Shown here one piece after another: positions 48,005-57,635 of a stretch of DNA of 64,000 bases. This stretch comes from Caballeronia sp. TF1N1 (GTDB lineage: Bacteria > Pseudomonadota > Gammaproteobacteria > Burkholderiales > Burkholderiaceae), in NCBI RefSeq assembly GCF_022878925.1, contig NZ_CP084627.1, positions 62,001 to 126,000 of the forward strand. The letters run 5' to 3'. Both the position numbers and the translations under genes were made by a program. Under the pieces are notes generated by a model. It was not told the DNA's origin. It ran no database searches and saw nothing but the letters and a program-made list of their open reading frames with translations. Position 1 is the first letter of the stretch. Each line of letters starts with the position of its first letter.

Positions 48005-49803
48005 GTACAACCCCGAACAACGAGCACGGCGCGGATATGCCCAATGTCGTGGCATGGAGCGCGCGCGTGCCGTCGTCGGAAGATCCGAACGTCGTTCCGT
48101 CGACGACCGTCGTCGAGCCTGCGGCAGCGGATGAAAACGCGCCATATTCGCCGCTGAATTCGCGCATGCATCAGATGTTCCCCATCCTCACGGCGAACGA
48201 GATCGAACGCATGAGCCGCTTCGGCAGCGCGGCGCGCTGGCGCAAGGGCGAGTGGCTCTTTCGCACGGGCGATCTCGGGCGCGGCATGGTGATCGTGCTG
48301 AGCGGTTCGGTGCGCGTGACGCGGCGCGATGCGCTCGACCGCGTGCATCTGGTTGTCGAGCATGGTCCGGGCAATTTCCTGGCGGAAGTGGCGCAGCTTT
48401 CGGGCAAGCCGTGTCTCGTCGATGGCATGGCCGCCGAGGATGTCGAAGGCGTGGTGATCCCGCCCGAGCGTCTGCGCGCGCTGCTCGTCGCGGAAGCGGA
48501 ACTGGGCGAGCGCATCATGCGGGCGCTGATTCTGCGGCGCGTCGGCTTGATCGAAAAAGGCAGCGGACCGGTGCTGCTCGGCCAGTCCGACGATGGGCGT
48601 CTGGTTTCGCTGCAAGGTTTCTTGCGGCGCAACGGCCATCCGCACACGGTAATCGACGCGTGTACCGATCCCGATGCCATCGCGCTGCTCGAACGCATCT
48701 CGGCTTCGAAAGCCGACTTTCCCCTGGTGATCTGTCCGGACGGCACCGTATTGCGCGCGCCGACCGAGAACCAGGTGGCGACGCAACTCGGCTGGCTGCC
48801 GGAATTCGATCCGAGCCATGTCTACGATGTCGCGATCGTCGGCGCGGGACCGGCCGGGCTCGCCACGGCGGTGTATGCGGCGTCGGAGGGATTATCGGTT
48901 GCCGTGTTCGACTGCCGCGCGCCGGGCGGACAAGCGGGCGCGAGTTCGCGTATCGAAAACTATCTCGGCTTTCCGACCGGTATTTCAGGGCAAGCGCTTG
49001 CCGGACGCGCGTTCGTGCAGGCGCAGAAGTTCGGCGCGCATATCGCCATTCCCACGCGCATCAAGGCGCTGCATTGCGGTGCGACGCCCATTCGGATCGA
49101 ACTCGAGAACGGCACGTGCGTGGCGACGCAGACGGTGGTGATTGCATCGGGCGCGGCGTATCGGCGGCCAGCCATTGCCGGGCTCGAAAAGTACGAAGGG
49201 CATGGCACGTACTACTGGGCGTCGCCGGTCGAGGCCAAGTTGTGCAAGAACTCGGAAGTGGTGCTGGTCGGCGGCGGTAACTCGGCGGGACAGGCGGCCG
49301 TGTATCTCGCTTCGCACGCAAAGCACGTGGATGTGCTGATTCGCGGCGCGGGGCTCGCGGCCAGCATGTCGCATTATCTGGTCGAGCGCATTGCGTCCTT
49401 GCCGAACGTGACGGTGCGCACGCATACGGAGATCGCCTCGCTCGAAGGCGACGATCGCATGTTGAGCGCCGTCGTCTGCAAGACGCCGGAGGGGCCGTGG
49501 CGGCTCGAATCGCGGCATCTGTTTCTCTTCACGGGCGCGGACCCGAACACGGACTGGCTGACCAATTGCAACGTCAACACGGACGAGAAGGGTTTCGTGC
49601 TGACCGGGCCGGAAGCGCACGAGGGCCGCACGCAAGGCGTGATGATGCTGGAGACGAGCGTGCAGGGCGTGTTCGCCATCGGCGATGTCCGCTCGAGTTC
49701 GACCAAGCGCGTGGCGGCCGCGGTCGGCGAGGGTGCGGCGGTCGTCGCGCAGATACACGGCTTGCTCGCCCGGCGACAGGCGGTGCCTGCACCGGTTGCT
49801 TGA
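48001..49803 (+). CDS. three-part flavoprotein: CNMP-binding-like domain, thioredoxin-like linker, thioredoxin-reductase-like domain lacking CXXC
   Basis: 600 aa. Residues about 55-170 are a cyclic-nucleotide-binding-like beta barrel; the phosphate cassette reads NFLAEVAQLSGKPCLVDG, so the usual Arg is a Cys (138). Residues about 190-265 look like a thioredoxin fold without a CXXC. From 275 on it is thioredoxin-reductase-like: FAD site GAGPAGLATA (281-290), NAD(P)H site GGGNSAGQAA (424-433), GDVRSSSTKRVAAAVGEGA near the end. Where thioredoxin reductase has CATC the sequence is YWASPV (405-410), so thioredoxin cannot be the substrate by the normal route. Coupled to the DedA-rhodanese gene. Confidence 0.88.
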   Translation: MSTTPNNEHGADMPNVVAWSARVPSSEDPNVVPSTTVVEPAAADENAPYSPLNSRMHQMFPILTANEIERMSRFGSAARWRKGEWLFRTGDLGRGMVIVLSGSVRVTRRDALDRVHLVVEHGPGNFLAEVAQLSGKPCLVDGMAAEDVEGVVIPPERLRALLVAEAELGERIMRALILRRVGLIEKGSGPVLLGQSDDGRLVSLQGFLRRNGHPHTVIDACTDPDAIALLERISASKADFPLVICPDGTVLRAPTENQVATQLGWLPEFDPSHVYDVAIVGAGPAGLATAVYAASEGLSVAVFDCRAPGGQAGASSRIENYLGFPTGISGQALAGRAFVQAQKFGAHIAIPTRIKALHCGATPIRIELENGTCVATQTVVIASGAAYRRPAIAGLEKYEGHGTYYWASPVEAKLCKNSEVVLVGGGNSAGQAAVYLASHAKHVDVLIRGAGLAASMSHYLVERIASLPNVTVRTHTEIASLEGDDRMLSAVVCKTPEGPWRLESRHLFLFTGADPNTDWLTNCNVNTDEKGFVLTGPEAHEGRTQGVMMLETSVQGVFAIGDVRSSSTKRVAAAVGEGAAVVAQIHGLLARRQAVPAPVA

Positions 49804-49806
49804 TGA

Positions 49807-49832
49807 AAAAGCCCCGCATTCGCGGGGCTTTT
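49807..49832. terminator. bidirectional rho-independent terminator
   Basis: AAAAGCCCCGC, loop ATTC, GCGGGGCTTTT between the ends of the convergent flavoprotein and porin genes. T-runs are present on both strands, so it serves both. Confidence 0.92.
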
Positions 49833-49857
49833 CGTTTGAGGCAGGCTCGAAAGCCGG

Positions 49858-51027
49858 TCAGAACCGATGCCGCAAGCCGACGCGCGTGACGAACTGCGTG
49901 TTCGCTCCGGCACTCTGGCCGATAAAGGCCGTCGACGAGCCAATTTCCGCTTGCACCGGCACATTGCGGCCGGCAACCGTGTTGCTGCCCGACGCCTTCT
50001 GATAGATGCCGAGCAAATACACATCGGTGCGCTTGGACAACGCGTAATCCACCGCGCCGTTGATCTGATGCCATTTGCCTTCGAAGTTGTCGTCGAGCTT
50101 TGAGAACGTATAGCCGAGACCCGCGCTGAACGCCGGCGTGATGTTGTACTTGCCGCCGATTTCGTAGTTGTTCAACTTCGACGATGCCGCGACCAGCGGT
50201 TCGAACGTCGTATGCGTCCAGTTCGCCCAGACCGTGGCCGCGGAGAACGTGTAGCGCGCGCCGACGCCATAGGTTTCGAGATCGCGCAGGCCGCCCGTGG
50301 CGATGTTCGCGATGTTCGTGCTGAATGCAGGCGTCGCGCCATTCGGGAAGCGGATGTTGGTGTACGCCGCGCCGATGCCGAACGGTCCCTGGTTGTAGTT
50401 CAAACCGAAGCTGTACGTGCTCGACGAACCTTGCGTCGCGCCCGCGCCCGTGGTGGTCGGCGTGCCCGCGAATTGCGTCGAATTGGAAAAGCCGTACATG
50501 GCGCCGAAGGTTACGCCATAGAAGCTCGCGCTGTTGAACTTCACCGAGTTGTTGATACGGCTCGAAGTCAACTGATCCAGATCGTTGATGTGGTACGCGT
50601 AATTGCCGGCGGGCGTTTGGCTGCCCATCGTGTAATTGCCGCCGATGACATCGGTGGAGAACGAATACTGGCGACCGAAGGTCAGCGCGCCGACATCGTT
50701 CTTCGACAGACCGACGAAGGCTTGCCGGCCGAATTCCGCGCCGCCTTGGCCGAGCGTGCCATCGCCGCTATTGAAGCCGCTTTCCAGGACGAAGATGGCC
50801 TTGAGCCCGCCGCCCAGATCTTCCTGTCCGCGCAGACCCCAGCGGCTGCCTGATGCAACGCCGTCGCCGTACTTCACGAGGCTGTCGTGGCTATTCGGTC
50901 CGGTCGAAACCTTGTTCGCATAGGTGATACCGGCGTCGATCAGGCCGTAAAGCGTGACGCTGCTTTGCGCATGCGCGGCCATGCCGAAGGTCCCGAGGAT
51001 GGCGAGCGCCAGGATTTTCTGCTTCAT
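49858..51027 (-). CDS. outer-membrane porin (general trimeric porin)
   Basis: 389 aa from ATG 51027, with AAGGAAAG before it and a signal peptide (MKQKILALAILGTFGMAAHA) after it. Mature start QSSVTLYGLIDAGITYANK, SRWGLRGQEDLGGGLKAIF and final strand ending RHRF. Same family as the porin at 5602-6786 but not a close copy: loops differ and this one has an extra Gly/Ala/Thr-rich loop. Substrate preference unknown. Confidence 0.94.
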   Translation of the reverse strand: MKQKILALAILGTFGMAAHAQSSVTLYGLIDAGITYANKVSTGPNSHDSLVKYGDGVASGSRWGLRGQEDLGGGLKAIFVLESGFNSGDGTLGQGGAEFGRQAFVGLSKNDVGALTFGRQYSFSTDVIGGNYTMGSQTPAGNYAYHINDLDQLTSSRINNSVKFNSASFYGVTFGAMYGFSNSTQFAGTPTTTGAGATQGSSSTYSFGLNYNQGPFGIGAAYTNIRFPNGATPAFSTNIANIATGGLRDLETYGVGARYTFSAATVWANWTHTTFEPLVAASSKLNNYEIGGKYNITPAFSAGLGYTFSKLDDNFEGKWHQINGAVDYALSKRTDVYLLGIYQKASGSNTVAGRNVPVQAEIGSSTAFIGQSAGANTQFVTRVGLRHRF

Positions 51028-51249
51028 CGATCTTTCCTTGTTATTTGCTGTTCGCGAGTGACGATTTGCCATGCGAAGCGGCGCCGCTTGTGCGGCTGTT
51101 GTGTTCACGCCGAAGGGTTTCGTCGGACATACCGTTGCGCGATGAACGCCATCGTTATGTCGCGTGGAATATAGCGAAATGTCAGCTAGCGGTAAACGCT
51201 TCGAGGGGAAGCTGTAGCCTTTCTTCCACAATACTTGCTATAAGAATTT

Positions 51250-52689
51250 TTATAGCTTGAGCAAGGATGAGGCAGGAAAGCGCAGTTCAAATTCGATCCA
51301 GCCGTCCTGCGTGCAACGCGCCGACGCGCTGCCGCCATGCATGCGCATGATTGCCTGGACGATGGAAAGGCCGAGCCCGCTGGACTCCGTGAACTCGCTA
51401 CGAGCCGCATCGCCACGATAGAAGCGGTCGAAGAGACGCGCCAGTTCGGCGTCTTCTATACGCGCGCCGCGATTGCCCACGACGATGCATGCGCCGTCCG
51501 CATCCGCGTGACCCGACAGGCGCACGACCGTGCCTGCGCTCGCGTAACGCACCGCATTGACGACCACGTTGCCGATCGCGCGGCGGCACATGATTGCGTT
51601 TGCAACTACCTGGCCGCTTGCCTCGATATCGAAGCTGATGTGCCGTTCTTCCGCGATGCCTTCGAAGTAAGCGGCGAGGTTGTCGAGTTCGTCCCGGATA
51701 TCGAGCTTCTCGCATTCGATGCGTTGCGTTTCGTGATCCGCCTGCGCCAGAAACAGAATGTTCTGCGCAATGCGCGCGATTCGCTCCAGTTCCTCCAGAT
51801 GCGATTCGAGCACGGTGCGATACTCCGCCACGCTGCGTTCATGCGCGAGCGTTACCTGCGTCTCGCCGATCAACACGCCAATCGGCGTACGCAGTTCGTG
51901 CGCGAGATCGGCGGAAAACTGCACGAGGCGCGCATAGCCGTGTTCGAGCCGGTCGAGCATGGCGTTGAACGAAGCCGCGAGGCTTTGGAGTTCCTGCGGC
52001 GCGTGCGCGACGTCGAGTCTCGCCGACATGCTGTCCGGCGCGATCTCGGCGGCTTTGTCCGCCATGAGCCTGAGCGGCATCAACCCGCGGCTCGTGACCC
52101 AGTAAGCGAGCAGCATCGTAACGAGCACGGCGGCGATCACGGTGATCCAAACGCGCACGAGATACGCCGACAACACGTGCGCTTCCTGCGTCATCACGTG
52201 CGCGGCCATGATCTCAACCACTTCACCGCTTTCGCCGATACGCGCCTGCGCACCGAGCCAGCGCATGCGCACACCATCGGCGCGCGTGCCTTCGAAGAGA
52301 TCGTCGAGCGCGACTGCGCGTGTCACGGGCACGGTCTGCAGCGGCGGCAGCGGCATGTTCTCGGGATTGACGGCGATGAACGGCGCCGCGCCCGCACGCC
52401 GGAAGATGATCACGTCCTGCCGGTCGCCGAGCATGGTTTCGAAAAGCCGCGGCCGCGCTTCGATTTCCTTGATCGTGTAGAGGTCGTGCAGCAGCGCGCG
52501 ATAGTGTTCTACACGGGCGATCAACTGATAATCCGCACGCGTGGAGAGGGCGGAGTTGGTCGCGTGATAGAGCGATGCGCCGACCATGCCGACCACGACG
52601 CACACGATCAGCACGAACGACACGGCAATACGCACGGCAAGCGAGCGCGACGGCTGCGGCGGCAGCCAGCGCAAGACGGCGTCGTTCAA
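51250..52689 (-). CDS. sensor histidine kinase, heavy-metal sensor (CusS/IrlS/HprS) type
   Basis: 479 aa. Membrane helix near residues 22-40, periplasmic domain to about 178, second helix about 179-197, HAMP, then the H-box [14 protein letters not shown] with His264 and the ATPase boxes ([35 protein letters not shown]). The 4-bp overlap with the response-regulator gene shows coupled expression. The divergent cytochrome b/molybdoenzyme operon makes oxidative or metal stress a likely signal. Confidence 0.9.
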   Translation of the reverse strand: MNDAVLRWLPPQPSRSLAVRIAVSFVLIVCVVVGMVGASLYHATNSALSTRADYQLIARVEHYRALLHDLYTIKEIEARPRLFETMLGDRQDVIIFRRAGAAPFIAVNPENMPLPPLQTVPVTRAVALDDLFEGTRADGVRMRWLGAQARIGESGEVVEIMAAHVMTQEAHVLSAYLVRVWITVIAAVLVTMLLAYWVTSRGLMPLRLMADKAAEIAPDSMSARLDVAHAPQELQSLAASFNAMLDRLEHGYARLVQFSADLAHELRTPIGVLIGETQVTLAHERSVAEYRTVLESHLEELERIARIAQNILFLAQADHETQRIECEKLDIRDELDNLAAYFEGIAEERHISFDIEASGQVVANAIMCRRAIGNVVVNAVRYASAGTVVRLSGHADADGACIVVGNRGARIEDAELARLFDRFYRGDAARSEFTESSGLGLSIVQAIMRMHGGSASARCTQDGWIEFELRFPASSLLKL

Positions 52690-53366
52690 GGCTCTTCCCC
52701 AAACGAATAGCCGATACTGCGCACCGTATGAATCAGCTTAGGCTCGAACGGATTGTCGATCTTCGCGCGCAGACGCTTGATGGCGACATCGACCACGTTG
52801 GTGTCGCTATCGAAATTCATGTCCCACACTTCCGAGGCAATCTGCGTGCGCGACAACGCCTCGCCCTGATGCTTGCAAAAGAGATGCAGCAGCGCGAATT
52901 CCTTGTTCGTCAACGCGATATCCATGCCCTTGCGCGTCACCTTGCGGCGCAGCACATCGACGTGGAGATCGGCAATCTGGAACATGTCCGATTCGCGCAT
53001 CACGCCGCGACGCAAGAGCGTGCGAATGCGCAGCACGAGTTCGGTGAAGGAAAAGGGCTTGACGAGATAGTCGTCCGCGCCGAGTTCGAGACCGTGGATA
53101 CGGTCCGTGACGTGGTCGCGGGCCGTGAGAAAGATGACAGGCAAGTCACGTTTCGCGCGCAACGCCGACATGACCTGCCATCCGTCGATGCCGGGCAGCA
53201 TCACGTCGAGCACGATCAGCTCGTAAGGGTTCGCCAGCGCCTGATGCAGACCGTCGGTGCCGTTGCGCACGAGATCGACCTGATACCCGGACTCGATAAG
53301 CCCTTTTTTCAGGTAGTCTCCGGTCTTGCGATCGTCTTCTATAACGAGGATGGTCATGCGCGGCAT
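52686..53366 (-). CDS. OmpR-family response regulator, CusR/IrlR/HprR type
   Basis: 226 aa (an ATG three codons in, at 53357, is the start position usual for this group). Receiver with Asp54 ([10 protein letters not shown]), acidic pocket EDD and Lys in DDYLVKPF; C-terminal winged helix [51 protein letters not shown]. The phrase [21 protein letters not shown] is characteristic of the metal-responsive subgroup. Divergent from the cytochrome b gene (138 bp), its probable target. Confidence 0.92.
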   Translation of the reverse strand: MPRMTILVIEDDRKTGDYLKKGLIESGYQVDLVRNGTDGLHQALANPYELIVLDVMLPGIDGWQVMSALRAKRDLPVIFLTARDHVTDRIHGLELGADDYLVKPFSFTELVLRIRTLLRRGVMRESDMFQIADLHVDVLRRKVTRKGMDIALTNKEFALLHLFCKHQGEALSRTQIASEVWDMNFDSDTNVVDVAIKRLRAKIDNPFEPKLIHTVRSIGYSFGEEP

Positions 53367-53503
53367 TCTTGCTTTGTATTGCCGTCATTTTGCCAGTGCG
53401 CTCGAACGGTCCGTCGAAAATGACAAAAAAGTCATCGATGCGTCATGGATCGATCAGAGCGGGCTGGCTACCATCGGTCCTGTGTTTGCTCCGTGAGAAA
53501 GAC

Positions 53504-54106
53504 GTGCAGAACAATTCGCGACATTCCGTGCAGCCGCTTTGGCTTCGCATCACACATTGGGTCAACGCCTTCGCCATACTCATCATGGTGACGAGCGGCT
53601 GGCAAATCTACAACGCATCGCCGATCTTCAAAGCGTTCACGTTTTATCCGGCCATCACGCTCGGCGGCTGGCTCGGCGGTGCGCTGCAATGGCATTTCGC
53701 GGCCATGTGGCTGCTCGTGGCGAACTTCATCGTCTATGTCGGGATGAACGTTGCGACGGGCCGTCTGCGCGAGCGCATGTTTCCGCTCAGCATCAAAAGC
53801 ATCATTGCCGATGGCATTGCCGCCGTGCGCGGCAAGCTCGGTCACGACGATCTCACGCGCTACAACGCCGTGCAAAAGTTCGCGTATCTGGCGGTCATAG
53901 TGGATATCGTCGTCATCATTCTGTCGGGCCTCGTCGTGTGGAAGTCGGTGCAGTTCCCGCTTTTACGCGCGCTGATGGGCGGCTACGACAACGCACGCGT
54001 CGTGCATTTCCTCGGCATGAGCTTTCTGGTGGCGTTCTTCGTCGTGCATGTCGCCATGGTCGCGCTCGTGCCGCGTTCGCTCGTGTTGATGATCAAGGGA
54101 CGTTGA
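53504..54106 (+). CDS. cytochrome b561-type membrane haem protein
   Basis: 200 aa from GTG 53504, preceded by GAGAAAG; the reading frame is open upstream (ATG 53438) but starts there lack a ribosome site. Four membrane segments with candidate haem His in RITHWVNAF, LQWHFAAMWL, RVVHFLGMSF and FFVVHVAMVAL. It precedes the sulfite-oxidase-fold gene by 3 bp and most likely hands it quinol electrons, the role MsrQ has for MsrP, although MsrQ is of a different protein family. Confidence 0.85.
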   Translation: MQNNSRHSVQPLWLRITHWVNAFAILIMVTSGWQIYNASPIFKAFTFYPAITLGGWLGGALQWHFAAMWLLVANFIVYVGMNVATGRLRERMFPLSIKSIIADGIAAVRGKLGHDDLTRYNAVQKFAYLAVIVDIVVIILSGLVVWKSVQFPLLRALMGGYDNARVVHFLGMSFLVAFFVVHVAMVALVPRSLVLMIKGR

Positions 54107-54109
54107 TTC

Positions 54110-54883
54110 ATGTCGCTCAAGCTTTTTAAAACACGAACGGACGCCGAACTCATCGTTAAAGATGCGGCGAAGGAATTAAAGGCCCCCGCGCGCCGTTTAT
54201 TCGGCAAGCGCATTCTTTCGCTCGGCGGTCTCGCGATGCTGTCCGGCTGCAACATCACCGACGACAAATCCGTCAACGCGATGCTGCGCAAGATCTCGTC
54301 CTTCAACGACGACATGCAGGCGTTGCTCTTCGATCCCAAGCAACTCGCGCCGACTTATCCCGATTCGATGATTACGCGTCCGTTTCCCTTCAACGCGTTC
54401 TACGACATCGACGAAGTGCCCGAAGTGGACGCTTCGAGCTACAAGCTGCAGGTCGGCGGCCTGGTCAAAGGCAAGCGGGTCTGGACGCTCGACGAGCTTC
54501 ATGCCATGCCGCAAGAGAGCCAGGTGACACGGCACATTTGCATTGAAGGATGGAGTGCCATAGGCAAGTGGGGCGGCGTGCGCTTCGCGAATTTTCTGCT
54601 GCATGCAGGCGCGGATACGACCGCGAAATACGTGGCCTTTCACTGTGCGGACAATTACTCGACCAGCATCGACATGCCGACCGCGCTGCATGCACAAACC
54701 TTGCTCACGCTCAGCTACGACGGTCAGACCTTGCCGCCCAAATACGGTTTTCCGATGAAGCTGCGCATGCCGACCAAGCTCGGCTACAAGAATCCGAAGC
54801 ATATCGTCGCGATCACCGTGACCAACGATTACCCCGGCGGCTACTGGGAGAACCAGGGCTATAACTGGTTCGGCGGTTCCTGA
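54110..54883 (+). CDS. molybdopterin-dependent oxidoreductase, sulfite-oxidase fold (MsrP/YedY-like)
   Basis: 257 aa. The N-terminal ARRLFGKRILSLGGLAMLSGC looks like an export signal with a lipobox-like LSGC (Cys47), so probably periplasmic and maybe lipid-anchored. The molybdenum-cofactor core is present: FYDIDEVPEVDASSYKLQVGGLVKGKRVWTLDEL, the Mo-ligand Cys144 in RHICIEGWSAIGKWGGVRFANFLLHAG, and PLKYGFPMKLRMPTKLGYK-like end. Lies between a cytochrome b and a DUF5666 protein. Substrate unknown; methionine sulfoxide in periplasmic proteins is an attractive guess by analogy with MsrPQ. Confidence 0.87.
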   Translation: MSLKLFKTRTDAELIVKDAAKELKAPARRLFGKRILSLGGLAMLSGCNITDDKSVNAMLRKISSFNDDMQALLFDPKQLAPTYPDSMITRPFPFNAFYDIDEVPEVDASSYKLQVGGLVKGKRVWTLDELHAMPQESQVTRHICIEGWSAIGKWGGVRFANFLLHAGADTTAKYVAFHCADNYSTSIDMPTALHAQTLLTLSYDGQTLPPKYGFPMKLRMPTKLGYKNPKHIVAITVTNDYPGGYWENQGYNWFGGS

Positions 54884-54927
54884 AGAAGTCTCTTCGCTTG
54901 ACCCTTATCGATACCAAAGGAGAATCC

Positions 54928-55539
54928 ATGTCGATTCGCATGAAACTCGGCGTCAGCATCGCGGCGCTCGCACTCACGAGCGCGGCCTTCGCGCAGACGC
55001 CCGCTGCCAAACCCACGCGTATTCGCGGCGATATCGTGTCCCTGTCCGGCGACACGATGACGGTGCATCGGCGTAGCGGCGACACGGTCAAGGTCGCGGT
55101 GAAGGCCGACACGCCCGTCACGGCGCTCAAGAACATCAAGCTCGAAGACATCAAGCCGGGTCAGTTCGTCGGCACGGCCGCGACCACGGGCACCGACGGC
55201 AAGATGACCGCAACCGAGGTGCTGGTGTTTCCGGAAGCGGCACGCGGCACGGGTGAAGGCCACTACGCGTGGGACCTCGGCCCGCAAAGCTCGATGACCA
55301 ACGCGAACGTCGATCAGGTCGTGCAAGGCACGAGCGGACGCGATCTCAAGCTGTCGTACAAGGGCGGCTCGAACGCTGTCACCGTGCCGCCGAACGTGCC
55401 GGTCGTGACCTTCGCGCCCGCTTCGCATGACGACCTGAAGCCTGGCAAGAAGGTGTTCGTCGTGGCGAGTCCGGCAGGTGGCGACTTTGCCGCGCAGCGT
55501 ATCGTGGTGGAAAAGGACGGCGTCGCTCCGCCGATGTAA
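54928..55539 (+). CDS. exported DUF5666-type protein
   Basis: 203 aa from ATG 54928 with AAAGGAG before it and a signal peptide cleaved at AFAQ. Repeated short beta modules (TRIRGDIVSLSGDTMTVHRRSGDTVKVAVKADTPV, then LEDIKPGQFVGTAAT) have the DUF5666 pattern of small OB-like units. Function unknown. Third gene of the cytochrome b/molybdoenzyme operon, ending at a clear terminator. Confidence 0.82.
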   Translation: MSIRMKLGVSIAALALTSAAFAQTPAAKPTRIRGDIVSLSGDTMTVHRRSGDTVKVAVKADTPVTALKNIKLEDIKPGQFVGTAATTGTDGKMTATEVLVFPEAARGTGEGHYAWDLGPQSSMTNANVDQVVQGTSGRDLKLSYKGGSNAVTVPPNVPVVTFAPASHDDLKPGKKVFVVASPAGGDFAAQRIVVEKDGVAPPM

Positions 55540-55562
55540 GCTTCGATGTAACGTAAGACCCG

Positions 55563-55586
55563 CGCCCGCTTCAGAGCGGGCGTTTT
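55563..55586 (+). terminator. rho-independent terminator
   Basis: CGCCCGCT (55563-55570), TCAG loop, AGCGGGCG (55575-55582), then TTTT. Ends the DUF5666 operon; the convergent MarR gene stops within its last base. Confidence 0.88.
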
Positions 55587-56002
55587 CATTCCAGACTCGC
55601 GCGCACGTCTCTCACGTTCGACACCGTCTCGTCGAAGTGCGCGGACCCGAGCTTGCGCCTCATGCGCTTCGTGACCTCCGAGCTCATCGAGCCTATGCGC
55701 TTCATCAGCGCAGGCGCCGCGGCTGTCGGATGAATCGATGCCTCGCGTCCATCCCTGTCGGTCGACCAGCGTTCGACCAAGCCGAGCTTTTGTAAGCCGT
55801 CCAGCGTGCGCGTGGCCGTGGGTCGCGAAATGGCGAGCGCATCGGCAAGCTCGCCCTGCAGCAAGCCGGGATGCTCGACGATCGCGCGCAGCATGAAGCC
55901 TTGTGACGGCGTAAGGCCGAACGGCTTGAACGCTTTCGTCCACTCGCGCTCCAATGTGCGTGCAAGCGCCGTGGTGTTGAAGTAAAGGCATTGGTCGAAC
56001 AT
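55586..56002 (-). CDS. MarR-family transcriptional regulator
   Basis: 138 aa, AAAGGAAAG before the ATG. Winged helix with FGLTPSQGFMLRAIVEHPGLLQGELADALAISRPTATRTLDGLQKLGLVERWSTDRDGREASIHPT. Divergent from the aldehyde dehydrogenase gene (130 bp), which is a plausible target. Ligand unknown. Confidence 0.88.
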   Translation of the reverse strand: MFDQCLYFNTTALARTLEREWTKAFKPFGLTPSQGFMLRAIVEHPGLLQGELADALAISRPTATRTLDGLQKLGLVERWSTDRDGREASIHPTAAAPALMKRIGSMSSEVTKRMRRKLGSAHFDETVSNVRDVRASLE

Positions 56003-56132
56003 GCGGCTTTCCTTTGAATCGAATTGATTTGCTCTGCAACTATCCGTGTGTCGTCGACGGACGGGTCAGCAGATTTTACGGGCTCGGGTTAACATCGTCG
56101 TTTGCCGCGAACCACTCGTCAGGAGAACATGC

Positions 56133-57584
56133 ATGAGCAATACGCGTTCCGACCTTCCGTCATATCCGAACACACAGCTTTATATCGATGGCGAATGGCG
56201 CGCCGGCTCGCGCGACACCGCCGTGATCAATCCCGCGAGCGAAGCGGAAATCGGCCGTCTCGCGCTCGCGGGCATCGACGAACTCTCGCTTGCCGCCGAT
56301 GCCGCCGCGCGTGGCTTCAAGGAATGGCGCAAGGTTTCGCCGTACGAGCGCAGCAAGCTGATGCGTCGCGCCGCGCAGAACATCCGCGACCGCGCGGAGC
56401 AGATCGCCGCCATTATGTCGATGGAGCAGGGCAAGCCGCTCGGGGAAGCGCGCATCGAGACGCTGTCGGCTGCGGACATCATCGAATGGTTTGCCGAAGA
56501 AGGGCGCCGCACGTATGGCCGCGTGATTCCGTCGCGTTCGGACGCGGTGCGCCAGATCGTGACGCGCGAGCCCGTCGGTCCCGTAGCCGCTTTCACACCG
56601 TGGAACTTCCCGATCAATCAGGCGGTGCGCAAGGTGTCGGCGGCGCTGGCCTCGGGCTGCTCGGTCGTGTTGAAGGGACCGGAGGAAACGCCCGCGAGTT
56701 GCGCGGCGCTCGTGCAGGCTTATGCCGATGCGGGTTTGCCCAAGGGCGTGCTGAATCTCGTGTTCGGCGTGCCGGCGGATGTATCGAAATATTTGATCGC
56801 GCATCCGGCCATCCGCAAGATTTCGTTCACGGGTTCCACACCGGTGGGCAAGCTGCTCGCATCGCTGGCGGGCGAGCATATGAAGCGCGTGACCATGGAG
56901 CTCGGCGGACATGCGCCCGCTATCGTCTTCAAGGACGCGGACGTGCCGCGCGCGGCGAAGATGCTGGCATCGGCCAAGTTCCGCAACGCCGGTCAGGTGT
57001 GTATCTCGCCTACGCGCTTTCTCGTCGAAGAAGCGGCGTATGAAGAGTTCGTGCATCACTTCGTCGCGACGGCGAGCGCGGTGAAGGTCGGCAACGGTCT
57101 CGACGACGGCGTGCAAATGGGCCCGCTCGCCAACGGCCGCCGTCTCGAAGCCATGGAACGCCTCGTCGCCGATGCCCGCGAGCACGGCGCAAAGGTGCTG
57201 ACGGGCGGCGAACGCGTGGGCCGCGAAGGTTACTTCTTCGCGCCGACCGTGCTGGTGGACGTGCCCATGAACGCGCGCATCATGACCGAAGAGCCGTTCG
57301 GCCCGATTGCGCCTATCGCGTCGTTCAAGTCGTACGACGAAGTCATCGCCGAAGCGAATCGCTTGCCTTACGGTCTCGCCGCTTATGCGTACACGAGTTC
57401 GGCGGCGACTGCGGCGGCGGTATCGGACGATATCGAAAGCGGCATGCTGTCGATCAACCATCACGGGCTTGCCTTGCCTGAAACGCCGTTCGGCGGTGTG
57501 AAGGATTCGGGCTACGGTTCGGAAGGCGGCAGCGAGGCGATGGAAGCGTATCTCGTCACCAAGTTCGTGACCGAGCATCGTTGA
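56133..57584 (+). CDS. NAD(P)-dependent aldehyde dehydrogenase, succinate-semialdehyde-dehydrogenase type
   Basis: 483 aa from ATG 56133, with AGGAG upstream. Catalytic elements [30 protein letters not shown], Glu in TMELGGHAP and Cys in [12 protein letters not shown]. Similar in length and pattern to GabD-like enzymes but also to other semialdehyde dehydrogenases. Followed 51 bp later by an NAD(P)-binding dehydrogenase gene on the same strand, suggesting a short pathway from an alcohol or hydroxy acid through an aldehyde. Substrate not determinable. Confidence 0.85.
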   Translation: MSNTRSDLPSYPNTQLYIDGEWRAGSRDTAVINPASEAEIGRLALAGIDELSLAADAAARGFKEWRKVSPYERSKLMRRAAQNIRDRAEQIAAIMSMEQGKPLGEARIETLSAADIIEWFAEEGRRTYGRVIPSRSDAVRQIVTREPVGPVAAFTPWNFPINQAVRKVSAALASGCSVVLKGPEETPASCAALVQAYADAGLPKGVLNLVFGVPADVSKYLIAHPAIRKISFTGSTPVGKLLASLAGEHMKRVTMELGGHAPAIVFKDADVPRAAKMLASAKFRNAGQVCISPTRFLVEEAAYEEFVHHFVATASAVKVGNGLDDGVQMGPLANGRRLEAMERLVADAREHGAKVLTGGERVGREGYFFAPTVLVDVPMNARIMTEEPFGPIAPIASFKSYDEVIAEANRLPYGLAAYAYTSSAATAAAVSDDIESGMLSINHHGLALPETPFGGVKDSGYGSEGGSEAMEAYLVTKFVTEHR

Positions 57585-57635
57585 TGGAAACGCGCGGGCG
57601 TTATCACGACGCTCGCGCATCGACAGGAGAAGCAG

